Origin: CAYJLC01 sp044426355
GTDB lineage: Bacteria > Bacillota > Clostridia > Oscillospirales > Butyricicoccaceae
Reading direction: 5' to 3'
DNA: 48,186 nt
NCBI GenBank assembly: GCA_044426355.1
Contig: JAWXUO010000007.1
Span: forward strand, 1 to 48,186
Every line of letters begins with the position of its first letter. Positions within the stretch are counted from its first letter, which is position 1. Position numbers and translations under genes: made by a program. The notes beneath the pieces are model-generated. The model had not been told where the DNA came from and searched no databases. It saw only the letters and a program-made list of their open reading frames with translations. This document shows positions 13,110 through 21,492 of the stretch, one piece after another.

Positions 13110-13651
13110 AAAAATTAGCACTACTTTTTAAAGAAACTTTTTTAATAAGCATGTTCACTTTTGGTGGTGGATATGTAATAGTTCCACTGATAAAAAAGAA
13201 ATTTGTAGATGATTTAGAGCTTATATCTGATGATGAAATGCTAGATATGGTAGCTATTGCACAAAGTGCCCCAGGGGCGATTGCGATTAACGTATCAATT
13301 ATTTTAGGTTATAAACTTGCAGGTTTTGTGGGTGCTTTGGTAGGGTGTTTTGCAACGGCACTGCCACCTTTGATAATAATTACGATAGTTTCAACTTTTT
13401 ACGAGGCTTTTCGTGATAATATCTATGTAAATAAGGCTTTAGTTGGCATGTCTGCTGGTGTTTCGGCGATAATTATAACAGGCGTAATATCAATGTTAAA
13501 ACCACTTATAAAACATAAGAGAAATGTGGTAATTGTTGTTATAGGATTTATTTTATCCTTTTTTGTAAATTCAATTTATTTAATTTTAGGAACTATAACG
13601 CTAGGCTCTATTTATACGTTTTATAGCCTTAAAAAGCAGGGGGTATTATGA
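13106..13651 (+). CDS. Chromate transporter family protein, half-size (subunit 1)
   Basis: 181 residues. The N-terminal motif FGGGYVIVPLIKKKFVD and the AIAQSAPGAIAINVSIILGYKLAG motif are the two hallmarks of one CHR-family half. About six hydrophobic helices follow. Full-length ChrA proteins carry both halves in one chain; in Bacillota they are often split into two tandem genes that likely form a heterodimer. Substrate may be chromate or another oxyanion; this is not shown by the sequence. It overlaps both neighbours by 4 bp (ATGA), which ensures balanced translation with the second half. Confidence 0.88.
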   Translation: MKKLALLFKETFLISMFTFGGGYVIVPLIKKKFVDDLELISDDEMLDMVAIAQSAPGAIAINVSIILGYKLAGFVGALVGCFATALPPLIIITIVSTFYEAFRDNIYVNKALVGMSAGVSAIIITGVISMLKPLIKHKRNVVIVVIGFILSFFVNSIYLILGTITLGSIYTFYSLKKQGVL

Positions 13652-14190
13652 TTTATTTACAACTTTTTTGCTCATTTTTTAAAATAGGTTGCTTTAGTAT
13701 CGGTGGAGGATATGCGTCTTTGCCACTTATAAAAGAAGAGGTAGTTACAAAACTTGGATTTTTAGATATTTCGGAATTTACGGATATTATAACAATTTCT
13801 CAGATGACACCAGGACCTATTGCGATAAATTCTGCAACATTTGTAGGAACGAAAATTGCTGGAGTTCTAGGTTCTGTTGTTGCAACACTAGGATTTGTAA
13901 CGCCGTCTTTAATACTAGTTATAACGCTTGCATATCTGTTTTTTAAATATAATAACATAACTTTTATAGCGAATATTTTGTCTTTTTTAAAACCTATGAT
14001 AGTGGGGATAATCGGCTGTGTTGCACTTGAAATTTTTGCATCTGCTGTAGTTGTAGAATATTTGCCATTTATAGTGGATTTTAAAGCATTAATTATATTT
14101 GGACTTTGTTTTTATCTTATAATGGCTAAAAATATGGCTATTTCAAAAATAATTGCACTATCGGCTGTGTTAGGAGTATTTTTTTACTAA
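13648..14190 (+). CDS. Chromate transporter family protein, half-size (subunit 2)
   Basis: 180 residues. It has the matching CHR motifs: IGGGYASLPLIKEEVV near residue 20 and ISQMTPGPIAINSATFVGTKIAG near residue 55, followed by several hydrophobic helices. The PGPIAIN motif is more canonical than in subunit 1. It starts within the ATGA overlap with the first half, so a two-component transporter is likely. The 150 bp after it contain the fapA promoter and no obvious terminator. Confidence 0.88.
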   Translation: MIYLQLFCSFFKIGCFSIGGGYASLPLIKEEVVTKLGFLDISEFTDIITISQMTPGPIAINSATFVGTKIAGVLGSVVATLGFVTPSLILVITLAYLFFKYNNITFIANILSFLKPMIVGIIGCVALEIFASAVVVEYLPFIVDFKALIIFGLCFYLIMAKNMAISKIIALSAVLGVFFY

Positions 14191-14257
14191 AAATAAGTAA
14201 AAGAAATAGATTTAAAATTCGGTTTTTAGCTATTTTGTAGTAAATTCAAATAAAAAC

Positions 14258-14286
14258 TTGAAAACTTTTTTGATATATGTTACAAT
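14258..14286 (+). promoter_or_regulatory. fapA promoter
   Basis: TTGAAA (14258-14263), 17-bp spacer, TACAAT (14281-14286), 54 bp before the ATG. Confidence 0.7.
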
Positions 14287-14339
14287 AATGTTAATAAGTC
14301 GTAAATTAATTTTAATTATGTAGTAAAGGAGGAATTTAA

Positions 14340-16013
14340 ATGGGTCTTTTAAATTTATTCAATAAAAAACATGGTGAACATGAGACAGAACAAGAGATTG
14401 TAGCTGAAACACCAGAAGTTTTAGAAGAAGTTTTTATAGAAACTTTAGATATAAGTTCGAATGTTACGAAATTAGTTGGTATGCTTCCTGCGAGATATGA
14501 CCCATATTTTGTATTTGAAAAAGAAGATAATCAATATGAATTGTCGGTTAATAAAATCGACGAACGTAAAAAAATGCTAAATTGGTTAAACTCAACTTGT
14601 GGAACATATGCAAACTCTATAAGTATTCAACTTATGAAACATAATAAAGCAGTAAATGATGAAACAAAAGCAGCACTTGCAGAAAATCGTGCAGTAGTAG
14701 ATATTCCATATGCACCTACAGATGCTAAGATTTTTGTATATACAAGTACAGATAAAGTAGTAGCTTGGGTGTTGTTAGTCCCTCCTATTGGTGATGGACA
14801 ACATGTAACAGTAAAAGATGTAATGGATATTTTGAAATTATCTAAAGTAACTCATTATATAGATGAAAAATACATTGAAAAAATGGTAAATGAGCAAATG
14901 TATTTTCATACATACCCAATAGCGATAGCAAAAGCACCAAAAAATGGTGAAAACGGATATATAGTAGACTATTACCCACGTGAAGCAGCAGAATTTATTG
15001 CAACTGCGAGCGAAACGGTTGACTATAAACTTACAGACTTTTTTAGACCAGTTTTTGAAGGGTACCCGATTGCAGAAATCCATATGCCAACAGATGGAGA
15101 AGATGGGATAGCTTTAGATGGCGAAATAATTTTTGCAAAACCAGGTAATGGTGCAAAAATCCCAATGGGAACGAACACCGAAGTTTCTGAAGATGGGACT
15201 ATGCTTATATCTAAAATAGATGGTGATGTTACTTTTTCTAAAGGTGCGTTTTCAGTGCGTAATACGATAAATATACCTGGAGATGTGGACTATTCGACAG
15301 GAAATATAAATTTTATGGGAGATGTGCATATTAAGGGTAATGTTAGAGATAACTTTATCGTGCGTGCTACTGGAAGCGTAACTGTTGGTGGAGTTTTAGA
15401 AGCTGGAACTATAGATGCCGAAGGTGATGTTGTTATAACTGGTGGCGTTTTAGGAAACAAAGATGGAACTATACGTTGCCGTGGAAATGTTAAAGCGAAA
15501 TTTATGGAAAGCTGTAAAGTATATACTGGTGGCTCGTTAGTAACAGATTATATTGTGCATAGCGAGATATATGCAGATGGACCTATTGTTGTAACTTCTG
15601 GAAAAGCAACTATTATTGGTGGCTCAATTTCAGCTCATGGCTATATAGAAGCAAAAATTTTGGGTAGACAAGATGCACCGAGAAGGTCAACTATGCTGAA
15701 TTTAGGTGTTGACCCTTGTCATGGAGGAAACGAAGTGAGTACTCTTGGTACGATGGAAGAGGGCGAAGATTTTATAATAGACACCGAAGAGGTGGAAGGA
15801 CTTGGAAGTTTGCTTGACGAATTTATAGATGGCGATGAGCAGTTTAGTGAAGAAATTGATGAAGATTTAATTGCATCTCGTGGTAAATTTGTAACTATTC
15901 ATTCAGGTGTTTGCATAAAATATAATAATGACGTGGTAGACATAGTCAATACAACTGCAGGTGCAGTACGATTTAACAAACTACAAAATAAAATTGTAGT
16001 TGGTGGACTTTAA
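14340..16013 (+). CDS. FapA family protein (DUF342)
   Basis: 557 residues. The centre has the DUF342/FapA signature: DGYPIAEI-like segment, DGEDGIALDGEIIFAKPGNGA, then NTINIPGDVDYSTGNINFMGDVHIKGNV. After this come short right-handed-helix-type repeats of the form G-x-V-x-x-x-G-G (about residues 330-440). The N-terminal ~200 residues are charged and variable; the C-terminal ~100 are acidic. FapA proteins are polymerising cytoskeleton-like or flagellar-assembly-linked proteins in some bacteria, but the cell role here is unknown. It has its own promoter and an AAAGGAGG ribosome site; rnhA follows after 16 bp. Confidence 0.82.
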   Translation: MGLLNLFNKKHGEHETEQEIVAETPEVLEEVFIETLDISSNVTKLVGMLPARYDPYFVFEKEDNQYELSVNKIDERKKMLNWLNSTCGTYANSISIQLMKHNKAVNDETKAALAENRAVVDIPYAPTDAKIFVYTSTDKVVAWVLLVPPIGDGQHVTVKDVMDILKLSKVTHYIDEKYIEKMVNEQMYFHTYPIAIAKAPKNGENGYIVDYYPREAAEFIATASETVDYKLTDFFRPVFEGYPIAEIHMPTDGEDGIALDGEIIFAKPGNGAKIPMGTNTEVSEDGTMLISKIDGDVTFSKGAFSVRNTINIPGDVDYSTGNINFMGDVHIKGNVRDNFIVRATGSVTVGGVLEAGTIDAEGDVVITGGVLGNKDGTIRCRGNVKAKFMESCKVYTGGSLVTDYIVHSEIYADGPIVVTSGKATIIGGSISAHGYIEAKILGRQDAPRRSTMLNLGVDPCHGGNEVSTLGTMEEGEDFIIDTEEVEGLGSLLDEFIDGDEQFSEEIDEDLIASRGKFVTIHSGVCIKYNNDVVDIVNTTAGAVRFNKLQNKIVVGGL

Positions 16014-16029
16014 ATTTAAGAGGTAAAAT

Positions 16030-16623
16030 ATGGCAGGCAAATTTTATGCAGTACGAAATGGAAGAAAAGCAGGAATTTTTGGTTCTTGGGACGAATGTAA
16101 AAAACAGATAGACGGATTTTCTGGTGCTGTATATAAAAGTTTTAAGACAAAAACGGAGGCAGAAGCTTTTTTAAACGTAGGAAAAATAGATGAAAACGAA
16201 GTTTTTGATGGCGTAGTTGCTTATGTAGATGGTAGTTACGATAAAAAAACACATCAGTTTTCATATGGTGTAATTATTTTGAAAGATGGGGAAGAACATG
16301 AATTTTGCGAAAAATTCGACGACCCTGAACTTGCAGATATGAGAAATGTATCAGGTGAGATAAAAGGTGCAGAATTTGCAATGCAATATTGCATTGATAA
16401 TGGCATAAAATCTATCAAAATTTATTATGACTACGAGGGAGTTTCTCGTTGGTGTCTTGGCGAATGGAAAACGAACAAAGATGGTACAAAAGCGTATAAA
16501 GCGTTTTATGACAGCATAAAAAATGATTTGAAAGTACATTTTATAAAAGTTAAAAGCCATTCTGGCGATAAATATAACGATGTAGCAGATTATCTTGCGA
16601 AAAAAGCTTTAGGACTTGTATAA
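16030..16623 (+). CDS. rnhA: Ribonuclease HI with N-terminal viroplasmin (RNA/DNA hybrid-binding) domain
   Basis: 197 residues. Residues 1-50 are the caulimovirus viroplasmin/hybrid-binding domain (KFYAVRNGRKAGIFGSWDECKKQIDGF...YKSFKTKTEAEAFL), also found in eukaryotic RNase H1. Residues ~60-197 are RNase HI with the catalytic carboxylates Asp67 (YVDGS), Glu109 (SGEIKGAE), Asp133 and Asp186 (ADYLA), and the mobile His near 176. It cuts the RNA strand of RNA-DNA hybrids. The domain pair is common in Clostridia. It follows fapA by 16 bp and is probably co-transcribed; a terminator lies about 110 bp downstream. Confidence 0.92.
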   Translation: MAGKFYAVRNGRKAGIFGSWDECKKQIDGFSGAVYKSFKTKTEAEAFLNVGKIDENEVFDGVVAYVDGSYDKKTHQFSYGVIILKDGEEHEFCEKFDDPELADMRNVSGEIKGAEFAMQYCIDNGIKSIKIYYDYEGVSRWCLGEWKTNKDGTKAYKAFYDSIKNDLKVHFIKVKSHSGDKYNDVADYLAKKALGLV

Positions 16624-16652
16624 ATATGTATGCACATTAAATTTAATAAAAG

Positions 16653-16727
16653 ATAAAAAAACAACCTCGATGCAGGACCTTAAAAAGTAGACTAAAATCT
16701 AATGAATGGTCAAGCAAAGAGGTTGTT
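16653..16727 (-). ncRNA. Long hairpin with minus-strand U-tract: terminator or small RNA
   Basis: A 9-bp stem (16660-16668 with 16719-16727) encloses two inner helices, GACC/GGTC (16676-16679 with 16708-16711) and TAGA/TCTA (16688-16691 with 16698-16701), separated by internal loops of 7+7 and 8+6 nt. On the minus strand the outer stem is followed by seven T. It therefore ends leftward transcripts from the small membrane-protein gene at 16954 and could itself accumulate as a ~70-nt RNA. I recognise no known family. Confidence 0.45.
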
Positions 16728-16733
16728 AAGTTT

Positions 16734-16760
16734 AGAACTAACGAAAGTTGGTTCTTTTTT
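16734..16760 (+). terminator. Terminator of the fapA-rnhA transcript
   Basis: AGAACTAAC (16734-16742), GAAA loop, GTTGGTTCT (16747-16755), then six T. Confidence 0.8.
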
Positions 16761-16771
16761 ATAGAAAAATA

Positions 16772-16954
16772 CTATTTTGCTAGGTTTTCTGCCATATCGC
16801 CTAGTGTATGCAAGGTTTTACCAAGGTTTTTCTGCGATTTTTTAGGTTTTTCTTGTGGTATAGGTTTTGTATTACTGTGAAAACTATTCATAGTTGCAGA
16901 AGCAACAGAACCAACGACGACACCAGCAATGACACCATTTATAAATTTATTCAT
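16772..16954 (-). CDS. Small single-span membrane protein (YtxH-like)
   Basis: 60 residues: MNKFINGVIAGVVVGSVASA, a Gly/Val/Ala-rich membrane helix, followed by a Lys/Pro-rich cytoplasmic tail with KPIPQEKPKKSQKNLGKTL. The Gly-rich start followed by a basic tail recalls YtxH-type small proteins of Bacillota; function unknown. A very strong AAAGGAGG ribosome site precedes the ATG. It appears to be a single-gene unit ending at the long hairpin at 16653-16727. Confidence 0.65.
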   Translation of the reverse strand: MNKFINGVIAGVVVGSVASATMNSFHSNTKPIPQEKPKKSQKNLGKTLHTLGDMAENLAK

Positions 16955-17019
16955 AAAAAATCCTCCTTTTTATACTACGTTTATAGTATAAGCAGAAGGA
17001 AATTTATAAAACATGGCAA

Positions 17020-17868
17020 TTAATTGCTTTTTTTGAGATATTTAACTCGACGATTTGTAGATTTTATGAAAAGGTCTTTTAAAGTTTTTTCGTCTTCGTC
17101 TATTAAAGTTTGTTTTAAACGTGAAAGTTCATCTATAAAGCAGTCTATATCAGCAACCAAACCGTCTTTGTTGCAAAGAAAAAGTTCGCTCCATAAATGC
17201 TCGTTAATCATTGCAATTCTAGTTAAATCACGGAAAGAATCGCCTGTGTATTTCACAAAATTATCATCATGTTTACAATTCATGAGAGAAACTGCTATTG
17301 CGTGTGTTAATTGTGATAAAAAACCGATAGCCTCGTCGTGTTTTTCAGGAGTTAGCGAAGAAATTGTTAAAAATTCAAGCTCGCTCGCTAGTTTTTCTAC
17401 GATTTTTATAGCATCTTCGTTAGAATTTTCTGTAGGTGTGATAATGAAATTCGCTGACTTAAACATATCTAGGCTAGAATTTTCTACGCCAGAAACTTCA
17501 CGTCCTGCCATCGGGTGAGAACTTACAAAGAAGACATCATCACGCAAAATTGCCTCGATAGCATCAACGATACCACATTTTACACCAGAAACATCAGTTA
17601 TTACAGCACCTTTTTTGAAAAACTTTTGATTTTCGGTAATCCATTTAATCATAATTTTAGGGTAAACGCCAAAAATTACAAGGTCGGCATTTGAGATTAA
17701 ATTTTCATCGGCTACAGTTGAGCCGTTTGAGATAATATTATTTTCAAGAGCATAGGTAATACTGCTTTGGTCTGTGTCTATTGCAGAAACTTTGTAGCCT
17801 TTGCTCGTTAAAATACGTGCATAGCTACCACCGATTAGTCCAAGTCCTATAATTAGAATATTATTCAT
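17020..17868 (-). CDS. tyrA: Prephenate dehydrogenase
   Basis: 282 residues from the ATG at 17868 (GGAGAAATCTT ribosome site); an upstream in-frame start is inside aroA and less likely. N-terminal NAD(P) motif GLGLIGGSYA at residues ~8-17, then DTDQSSITYA, the GVYPKIMIKWI strand, and the SSHPMAGREVSG segment with the catalytic His. The C-terminal half is helical (TPEKHDEAIGFLSQLTHAIAVSL). It oxidatively decarboxylates prephenate to 4-hydroxyphenylpyruvate for tyrosine. It overlaps the end of aroA by 8 bp and is the last gene of the leftward aromatic operon. No ACT or chorismate-mutase domain is attached. Confidence 0.92.
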   Translation of the reverse strand: MNNILIIGLGLIGGSYARILTSKGYKVSAIDTDQSSITYALENNIISNGSTVADENLISNADLVIFGVYPKIMIKWITENQKFFKKGAVITDVSGVKCGIVDAIEAILRDDVFFVSSHPMAGREVSGVENSSLDMFKSANFIITPTENSNEDAIKIVEKLASELEFLTISSLTPEKHDEAIGFLSQLTHAIAVSLMNCKHDDNFVKYTGDSFRDLTRIAMINEHLWSELFLCNKDGLVADIDCFIDELSRLKQTLIDEDEKTLKDLFIKSTNRRVKYLKKSN

Positions 17869-19132
17869 AAGATTTCTCCACTTTAACACCTAATTTTTCA
17901 AGGTCTTCAAAGAAATTAGGATACGATTTTTTAATGTATTCAGCCTCAGTGATTGTAATAGTTTTTTGGCAAATAGTACCTAAAATTGCAAGTGCCATAA
18001 CTATTCTGTGGTCTTTGTGACCACAAGTAATGTCATCAGTGTCGAATTTATTTTGTCCATTTATTGTGATAACATCATCAGTAGAACTAATATTTATACC
18101 AAATTTTAAAAGTTCGGTTTCCATAGCAAGTATTCTGTCAGATTCTTTAATACGTAAGCGACCTGCGTTGTAAATTGTGCATTTTTCAGTAGAATTTGCA
18201 CATAAAACAGTTAAAATAGGTCCTAAGTCAGGACAATCTTTAAGGTCTATATCAACAGGATTTATTGTAGAGTTTTCTATTTTATAACCATTATCTATAG
18301 CTTGTATATTTATTCCACAATCTTTTAAAATATCTACCATTTGACGGTCGCCCTGCTTTGAATTATGGTTTAAACCGTCGCAAATTATAGTGTTATTAAT
18401 AGCACCTAAAACAGCGAAAAATCCGAATTGTGAAAAGTCGCCCTCGACAGTGTGGTCACAAGCTTTGTATTTTTGGTTACCTTTTACAAAAAGAGTGTTG
18501 TTATCAGTGTATTTAACTTCGATACCGAAATCTGCAAGCATTTGCATAGTTAAATCTACGTAAGAACGAGATTCGTAAGGCTCGCTTATATGAATTTCGC
18601 TGTCGCCATCAACCAAAGGTAGAGCGAACAAAAGCCCACTAATAAATTGACTAGAAACATCGCCTAAAAGCTCGTATCTATCAGCTTTTAGACTACCTTT
18701 TATAGTGAGTTTTTTGTCATCTTGCGAAAATTCTAAGTTACGGCTTTTGAAAATTTCTTCGTAAATAGCTTGTGGACGAATTAAAAGACGATTTTTTCCT
18801 AAAAAGTTTACTTCTTTATTAGTTAGTGAAAAAATAGGCACAAAAAATCTTAATGTCGAACCAGATTCGTTACAATTTATTTCATTAAAAGCGAGATTAT
18901 TAAAATCTTTAACGCCATCTACTACAACGAAGTCATCAAAACATTCTATTTTTGCACCTAGTGCTTTCATACCCTCAATAGTGGTTAAAATATCTTCTGA
19001 GAAAGCTATATTTTTAATTGTACTTTTTCCACTCGCTAGTGATGCACAAATAATTGCTCTGTGCGACATAGATTTTGATGGTGGAATTTTAACTGTGCCA
19101 GAAACACGAGTTGGGTGAATTTTTACTGTCAT
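17861..19132 (-). CDS. aroA: 3-phosphoshikimate 1-carboxyvinyltransferase (EPSP synthase)
   Basis: 423 residues, normal length. Key motifs: PPSKSMSHRAI (residues ~17-27, Lys and Ser bind shikimate-3-phosphate), NCNESGSTLRFF (around residue 88), GDVSSQFISGLLF, RLRIKESDRI (around residue 330) and DHRIVMALAI near the C-terminus. The enzyme joins shikimate-3-phosphate and PEP, the sixth shikimate step. It has a GAAGGGATAT ribosome site. A 90-bp gap separates it from aroC and contains TATACT-like boxes that could be an internal promoter; otherwise it is read with aroB and aroC. Confidence 0.95.
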   Translation of the reverse strand: MTVKIHPTRVSGTVKIPPSKSMSHRAIICASLASGKSTIKNIAFSEDILTTIEGMKALGAKIECFDDFVVVDGVKDFNNLAFNEINCNESGSTLRFFVPIFSLTNKEVNFLGKNRLLIRPQAIYEEIFKSRNLEFSQDDKKLTIKGSLKADRYELLGDVSSQFISGLLFALPLVDGDSEIHISEPYESRSYVDLTMQMLADFGIEVKYTDNNTLFVKGNQKYKACDHTVEGDFSQFGFFAVLGAINNTIICDGLNHNSKQGDRQMVDILKDCGINIQAIDNGYKIENSTINPVDIDLKDCPDLGPILTVLCANSTEKCTIYNAGRLRIKESDRILAMETELLKFGINISSTDDVITINGQNKFDTDDITCGHKDHRIVMALAILGTICQKTITITEAEYIKKSYPNFFEDLEKLGVKVEKSYE

Positions 19133-19222
19133 TTTATATATCCCTTCATGAACTTTTGAGATTTGTTTGCTTTTATAATAATTAAAGTATAAAAATTTTA
19201 CTAAATAAAAAACAAAGAACTG

Positions 19223-20299
19223 TTATACTTCGTGTCCGTATTTTGACATAAGAGAATCTAAAATACCGATACCGATACAACTATCTATTACAACTCTTGC
19301 ACGGTGTGCGATAAATGGGTCGTGGCGACCGTTTATAGTATGTAAAATGTTATTTTTGGTAGAATAATCTACGGTTTTTTGTTCTTTAAATATTGATGGA
19401 GTTGGTTTTATAACAGTTTTAAGCATTATAGGCATTCCGTTTGAAATACCACCATTTATACCACCATTATTATTAGTTTTTGTATATATTTTTTTGTTTT
19501 CGCTATAAAAAGCATCGTTTGCTTGGCTTCCGTATAAATTTGCAAATTCGAAACCTAAGCCAAATTCAACACCTTTTACAGCAGGTACTGAAAATAAAAG
19601 TCTTGCTAAAGTGCTTTCGATAGAATTGAAAAAAGGTTCGCCAATTCCTGCTTCTAGTCCTAAAACACAACTTTCGATAATGCCACCTAAAGAATTTCCA
19701 TCTTCAGCACATTTTTCTAGTAGTTCTTGCATTTTTTCAGAAGCATAACTTGATATAGTTGGAAAATAGGTTTGGTTAAGAGTTTTTATTTGTTCAAGAC
19801 GCACATTAAGGTCATCTGCAAAACTTTCGTCTTTTATATCTAAAGTTTTTGAAATATGAGAGCCTACATAAATATTTTTTTCGGATAAAATTTGTAGACA
19901 AATTGCACCGATTATAACGAGTGGAGCTGTAATTCTACCAGAAAAATGTCCACCACCACGATAGTCTTGAAAACCTTTGTATTTTTCAAAAGCTGTAAAA
20001 TCTGCGTGAGAAGGTCTTAGTTTATTAGGTTCGTAGTCACGGCTTTTTGTATTTTCATTAAAAATTAAAACTGTAAGTGGCGTACCTGTAGTATACCCAT
20101 TAAAATAACCACTAATGATTTTAAAATCATCTTTTTCTTGTCTTTTTGTCGATATTTTTCCTTTTGGTTTACGAAGTTCGGACTGAGAACGTAAAAAATC
20201 TAAGTCTATTTTAATTCCAGCAGGCAATCCCTCAATTGTAGCCCCAATAGCCTCTCCGTGAGATTCGCCAAAAAGTGATAATTTCATATTTTCAAGCAT
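19223..20299 (-). CDS. aroC: Chorismate synthase
   Basis: 358 residues. Conserved signatures: FGESHGEAIG near the N-terminus, the SADFT-like PSHADFTAFEKYKG segment, DYRGGGHFSGRITAP, the GGINGGISNGMP loop, and GRHDPFIAHRARVVI at the C-terminus. It removes phosphate from EPSP to give chorismate and needs reduced FMN. It starts one base after the aroB stop, so translation is coupled. An internal Met at residue 5 could also be the start. Confidence 0.95.
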   Translation of the reverse strand: MLENMKLSLFGESHGEAIGATIEGLPAGIKIDLDFLRSQSELRKPKGKISTKRQEKDDFKIISGYFNGYTTGTPLTVLIFNENTKSRDYEPNKLRPSHADFTAFEKYKGFQDYRGGGHFSGRITAPLVIIGAICLQILSEKNIYVGSHISKTLDIKDESFADDLNVRLEQIKTLNQTYFPTISSYASEKMQELLEKCAEDGNSLGGIIESCVLGLEAGIGEPFFNSIESTLARLLFSVPAVKGVEFGLGFEFANLYGSQANDAFYSENKKIYTKTNNNGGINGGISNGMPIMLKTVIKPTPSIFKEQKTVDYSTKNNILHTINGRHDPFIAHRARVVIDSCIGIGILDSLMSKYGHEV

Positions 20300-20300
20300 A

Positions 20301-21305
20301 TTAATACCCTCTCATGATACTTAAAAGTTCATTAAAACTGATATTTTCAAGATGACATCTACCAAGGCTACTTACAACAGCTATTGTAATCATATCATTT
20401 GTTGCTTTTTTATCATGTTTTACAATTTGATAAACTTCGTCAATGTCATATTCAATTTGAGATTTTATATCCATTTTTGAAAGTATACGAACTACTTTGT
20501 TGCGAATTTCTTCATCACGAATCATAGGAATCATACCTAAAGCAACACATTCGCCGTGTAGATATTCAAAATTATAAAAACTTTCTATACCATGACCGAT
20601 TGTGTGACCAAAGTTTAAGATTTTTCTAACGTTTTGCTCTTTTTCGTCTTCTTCTACAACAGCTTTTTTAACAAGTAGAGATTTATAAATTATAGCGTCT
20701 AAATTCTTCTCAAAGTTTAAGTCTAAAAATAAATCAAACAGTTCTTTATCATAAATTAGTCCTGCTTTTAAGGCTTCTACTAAGCCGTTAAAAAGATGAC
20801 GACGAGGTAAAGTTTTTAATGTATTTGTGTCTATAAAAACTTTGCTTGGGTGATGAAAAGCTCCTATCATATTTTTATAAGCACCAAGATTTACAGCAGT
20901 TTTACCACCAATACTACTATCTATTTGAGAAAGTGCTGTAGTAGGGATACTTATATATTCAATTCCACGCATATAAGTTGAGGCAACAAATCCCGATAAA
21001 TCACCAACAACGCCACCACCTAAAGCTATTATCAAATCTTTTCTTGAAAACCCTTTTTCAAGCATAAATTCTGAAATTTGTTTATGCATATCAAGCGATT
21101 TTGATTGTTCGCCCATAGGTATAACGAAAGTATATGCATGAGGACATTGTAAAAATACAGTGTCAAGATAGCTTGCAGGAACTCCTTTATCTGTTATTAT
21201 CAAAACTTTTCTGTCAAAATCAAAATAACTTCTAATGCTTTTTATAATATCTTTTTCCATTAAAATATCATAACTTTTATGTTCTAAATTTATAGCAATT
21301 TTCAC
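20301..21305 (-). CDS. aroB: 3-dehydroquinate synthase
   Basis: 334 residues from a GTG at 21305 preceded by AAAGGAG; a longer in-frame extension to 21371 lacks a ribosome site and any family similarity. Visible motifs: the NAD-binding GGGVVGDLSGFVASTYMRG, PTTALSQIDSSIGGKTAVN with the nucleotide and metal region, and the Zn-ligand His pair in LNFGHTIGHGIE and YLHGECVALGM. It converts DAHP to 3-dehydroquinate. First gene of the leftward operon aroB-aroC-aroA-tyrA. Slightly short at the C-terminus compared with ~350-residue homologues. Confidence 0.94.
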   Translation of the reverse strand: MKIAINLEHKSYDILMEKDIIKSIRSYFDFDRKVLIITDKGVPASYLDTVFLQCPHAYTFVIPMGEQSKSLDMHKQISEFMLEKGFSRKDLIIALGGGVVGDLSGFVASTYMRGIEYISIPTTALSQIDSSIGGKTAVNLGAYKNMIGAFHHPSKVFIDTNTLKTLPRRHLFNGLVEALKAGLIYDKELFDLFLDLNFEKNLDAIIYKSLLVKKAVVEEDEKEQNVRKILNFGHTIGHGIESFYNFEYLHGECVALGMIPMIRDEEIRNKVVRILSKMDIKSQIEYDIDEVYQIVKHDKKATNDMITIAVVSSLGRCHLENISFNELLSIMRGY

Positions 21306-21402
21306 GTTTTTTGCTCCTTTTATATATTTTATTACGAAATCTGAAAAATTCTTTTTTAAAAAAGGGGACAAAAACCCATCATTTTTAGATATTCTAAAAT
21401 AA

Positions 21403-21431
21403 ATTATACACTAATATTGCGAAATTTACAA
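21403..21431 (-). promoter_or_regulatory. Promoter of the aroB-aroC-aroA-tyrA operon
   Basis: Leftward TTGTAA (21426-21431), 17-bp spacer, TATAAT (21403-21408). It is back to back with the pheA promoter; the two -35 boxes are only 8 bp apart, so one factor could control both directions. Confidence 0.68.
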
Positions 21432-21439
21432 TATAAATA

Positions 21440-21468
21440 TATACAAAATATTTTTAATTTGTTATAAT
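21440..21468 (+). promoter_or_regulatory. Promoter of the pheA-leuS run
   Basis: TATACA (21440-21445, weak -35), 17-bp spacer, TATAAT (21463-21468), 25 bp before the pheA start. Confidence 0.6.
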
Positions 21469-21492
21469 AGGTATAAATGAGAGGTGACTTAT

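Noticed and set aside
16653..16727. Small SRP (4.5S) RNA
   Set aside because: The apical GNAR tetraloop and the conserved symmetric/asymmetric loops of SRP domain IV are absent.
21340..21400. Leader peptide (MMGFCPLF) before aroB acting as an attenuator
   Set aside because: No ribosome site is visible and I could not pair a convincing terminator/antiterminator with it.
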